A stretch of 60,909 nt of DNA from Candidatus Avitreponema avistercoris. GTDB lineage: Bacteria > Spirochaetota > Spirochaetia > Treponematales > Treponemataceae. The stretch is taken from contig JADIMS010000055.1 of NCBI GenBank assembly GCA_017694555.1, forward strand, positions 1 through 60,909, given 5' to 3'. A model generated the notes under the pieces. The model had not been told where the DNA came from, did not search any database, and saw nothing but the letters and a program-made list of their open reading frames with translations. The position numbers and the translations under genes were made by a program. Numbering within the stretch: the first letter of the stretch is position 1; each line of letters starts with the position of its first letter. This document shows positions 59,351 to 60,909 of the stretch, one piece after another.

Positions 59351-60292
59351 TCAGCGCCCGGATTCCCCGCCGCCGTGGGACTGCGCCTGCGCGGCCCCTT
59401 CTTTTTCCCGCTGGTAATCCGCAATCCATTTGCGGACGGGGACAGCCCAGTCGTCTTCGTTGCAGCCTTCCAACAGCAGCCGTTCGAACATATAGCCGAT
59501 ATGGCTGACCACCGTTTTGCGGTCATCCGGGCGGATATCCTCCGCGTTTGCAAAAAGATCGCCGATAAAATCCACCGCTTTTTGAATGGTAAGCAGATCC
59601 GGGCGCAAAAAGCGCGTCATATACAGCGCCGCCGGCACACAGTTTACGCTGTGCTGTTTCAGGTAAAGCACCGTCTCTGCAATTTCCAGGGCTCCCTGCC
59701 GCAGCTCGGCGGAACGGCGTGCAAGCTCCGCGCCGTCCATGCCTTCCGCCCGGAACGCTTCGTGAAAATACGTCCACGTGAGCGCCACGACTGCGATATG
59801 CAGGCTCGGTACGCAAAGAAAATGCGGATCCAGCCGGTGGATGATTTTCAGGTTGCGGTTTTTTCCGGGCGGCGGCCGCGTCGTCGTCGTCATTTTGAAG
59901 CGGTATACGCGCGACGCTTCGCGGTATGCCTGGTCCAGCGCGGATAAAAATCCTGCGCACCACGGAATAGCCCGCCGGATGCCGAAGCGCCGCATCATAA
60001 ATGTGAACGGGCGGATCCAGAAATGAATGAAGTCCAGGTATATGTCGCTTTTGTCCGGACGGAAAGGGATTTTGCGGTCGAGCCCGTGATCGACATTGAC
60101 CACTTCGATTTTCTTCCATCCGAATTTCACGGAAAATTGCAGAAAGAAAAAATCCTTAATCACGGTGCGCAGGTAACGGCAGAGCGGTTTCAGGCTTTTC
60201 CGGCGGAACGGGACAGTCAGATACGGGAGAAGGATTCCGAGTTCTTTGATTGTTTTGCCCGCAAGCTTTTCTTTTCGTTGTGAATCGGTCAT
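59351..60292 (-). CDS. Protein of unknown function with PAP2-like PSLH motif
   Basis: I do not recognise the family of this 313-residue protein. Lys followed by TTTTRP (KMTTTTRP, K-x5-RP) near residue 140 and VPSLHIAV near residue 165 resemble the first two motifs of PAP2-type acid phosphatases (K-x6-RP and PSGH). The third motif is not clear, and membrane helices are few or none, so the resemblance may be only partial. The ATG at 60292 is chosen from the start of the coherent region. It converges with citrate synthase after nine bases and is divergent from pyrF. Confidence 0.62.
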   Translation of the reverse strand: MTDSQRKEKLAGKTIKELGILLPYLTVPFRRKSLKPLCRYLRTVIKDFFFLQFSVKFGWKKIEVVNVDHGLDRKIPFRPDKSDIYLDFIHFWIRPFTFMMRRFGIRRAIPWCAGFLSALDQAYREASRVYRFKMTTTTRPPPGKNRNLKIIHRLDPHFLCVPSLHIAVVALTWTYFHEAFRAEGMDGAELARRSAELRQGALEIAETVLYLKQHSVNCVPAALYMTRFLRPDLLTIQKAVDFIGDLFANAEDIRPDDRKTVVSHIGYMFERLLLEGCNEDDWAVPVRKWIADYQREKEGAAQAQSHGGGESGR

Positions 60293-60347
60293 TTCCGGAT
60301 TTTCCCCAAAGCCTGCATATAGTATACTCTTTTTTTTGATTTCGTGG

Positions 60348-60353
60348 TAGAAT
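60348..60353 (+). promoter_or_regulatory. -10 element TAGAAT, leaderless start of pyrF
   Basis: TAGAAT preceded by TGG is an extended -10. Six bases separate it from the ATG at 60360, and no SD sequence is present. No good -35 is seen. Confidence 0.58.
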
Positions 60354-60359
60354 CCTTTT

Positions 60360-60909
60360 ATGAAATATTTTGCCATGCAGCGTTTACAGGCTTTGTGCGC
60401 GGAGAAGGGCGTGCTTTGCGTCGGTCTGGATACCGATCCTTCGTATTTGCCGCCGGAAGTTCTGCGGCTGTACGATTCCCCGGCGGAAGCGGTTCTGGCT
60501 TTTAACCGGGCGGTCATCGAAAGCACTGCGCCGCACGCGGTGTGTTACAAGGTTCAGGCTGCTTATTATGAAGCCATGGGGTTGGCCGGTATGCGGACGT
60601 ATGCGGAAACGCTGCGGGCAGTGCGGGCGGCCGGCTTTCCGGTCATTGCCGACGTGAAGCGCGGGGATATCGCCGATACGGCGTCAGCTTATGCCCGCGC
60701 CCATTTTTCCGGGGATTTTGAGGCAGATTTGATTACGCTGAATCCGTATATGGGGTTTGATACGCTGGAGCCGTTTCTGGCATGGGCGGAAAAAGAAGGG
60801 AAAGGCGCTTTTGTGCTGCTCCGGACGTCCAATCCCGGTTCCGCGGATATCGAGCGGCTGGCGCTGGACCGCTGCTTTTTGCCGGATTCCGGCGGTTCCG
60901 CCCATACCC
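60360..60909 (+). CDS. pyrF: Orotidine 5'-phosphate decarboxylase PyrF, N-terminal part (cut by right edge)
   Basis: PyrF makes UMP from OMP. The visible 183 codons contain CVGLDTDPSYLPP, CYKVQAAYYEAMG, and the catalytic IADVKRGDIADTA with Lys100, then LITLNPYMGFDTLEPF and LRTSNPGSADI. This is the type 2 (longer) PyrF family of about 270-310 residues. The open frame runs to the window edge. The start has a -10 six bases upstream and no SD. Confidence 0.95.
   Translation, partial: MKYFAMQRLQALCAEKGVLCVGLDTDPSYLPPEVLRLYDSPAEAVLAFNRAVIESTAPHAVCYKVQAAYYEAMGLAGMRTYAETLRAVRAAGFPVIADVKRGDIADTASAYARAHFSGDFEADLITLNPYMGFDTLEPFLAWAEKEGKGAFVLLRTSNPGSADIERLALDRCFLPDSGGSAHT

Noticed and set aside
57828-59429. 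Minus-strand frame of 533 codons opposite citrate synthase
   Set aside because: Citrate synthase has all active-site residues and a promoter; the antisense frame is a shadow.
1-60909. Very frequent CCGGAA/TTCCGG and GCGGAA words that could be DNA-uptake or Chi-like sites
   Set aside because: They follow codon choice (GGA, CCG, GAA, TTC) inside genes on both strands and show no fixed flanks; no count against a codon-shuffled control was possible.
1-60909. CRISPR arrays, tRNA or rRNA genes, insertion sequences, phage genes
   Set aside because: I saw no regularly spaced repeats, cloverleaf-like sequence, transposase or integrase motif, or terminal repeats anywhere in the window.

Overview
The window looks like a gene-dense chromosomal segment of a diderm, anaerobic, chemotactic heterotroph. 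My best guess is a Treponema-like spirochaete; this is inference from gene content, and no 16S or other marker is present. Supporting signs are predicted outer-membrane beta-barrel proteins with signal peptides and aromatic C-termini, several lipoproteins, a large methyl-accepting chemotaxis protein, [FeFe]-hydrogenase maturation genes, ferrous iron uptake, many glycosidases and sugar/peptide ABC transporters, and ThyX in place of ThyA. There are no tRNA, rRNA, CRISPR, insertion-sequence or phage genes that I can see. No gap without a gene exceeds about 210 bases.

Layout. 1-5.9 kb: 5' part of purL (minus, cut by the left edge), then a plus-strand run of two half-size chromate-transporter proteins, argA and a MATE exporter. 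5.9-9.0 kb (minus): GH13 glucosidase, an FMN alpha-hydroxyacid oxidase with a Cys-rich N-terminus, and endonuclease III. 9.1-15.5 kb: small unknown gene, trpB2 (minus) with a palindromic operator, then GNAT, esterase, CsoR-type copper sensor and a P1B metal ATPase whose promoter carries a dyad, then a flavin reductase-like gene (minus). 15.6-19.6 kb: chemoreceptor, unknown gene, outer-membrane-like protein, flavodoxin. 19.7-25.8 kb: sugar ABC ATPase and permease without a binding protein, MarR regulator, GH1 beta-glucosidase, lipoprotein. 26-35.3 kb: peptide ABC genes (C, D and F only), mnmA, methyltransferase, lipoprotein, an NlpC/P60 protein with a beta-barrel-like tail, and an acyl-CoA ligase. 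35.4-41.4 kb: GH42 beta-galactosidase, thyX, hemolysin III-like, YjbQ, PHP phosphatase, YitT.

41.5-45.7 kb is an iron island: feoA-feoA-feoB-Cys-rich protein plus an outer-membrane protein gene. Three near-identical DtxR-type operator sequences tie them together. 45.7-52.6 kb is a phosphate operon, pstS-pstC-pstA-pstB-phoU-phoB-phoR, behind PHO-box-like direct repeats. Its PstS is circularly permuted: the second half of the ordinary protein comes first. 52.6-56.7 kb (minus) holds a small TM1266-type regulator and hydE, hydG, hydF, with no hydrogenase structural gene. The rest is an acyltransferase, citrate synthase with a palindrome over its -10, an unknown protein, and the start of pyrF.

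Two threads run through the window. About nine genes have a -10 hexamer (often extended, TGn) ending only 5-8 bases before the ATG and no Shine-Dalgarno (SD) sequence, which suggests leaderless transcripts. Many other promoters carry clean inverted repeats over or beside the -10. The most unusual single item is the permuted PstS; the most coherent regulatory module is the three-operator iron island.
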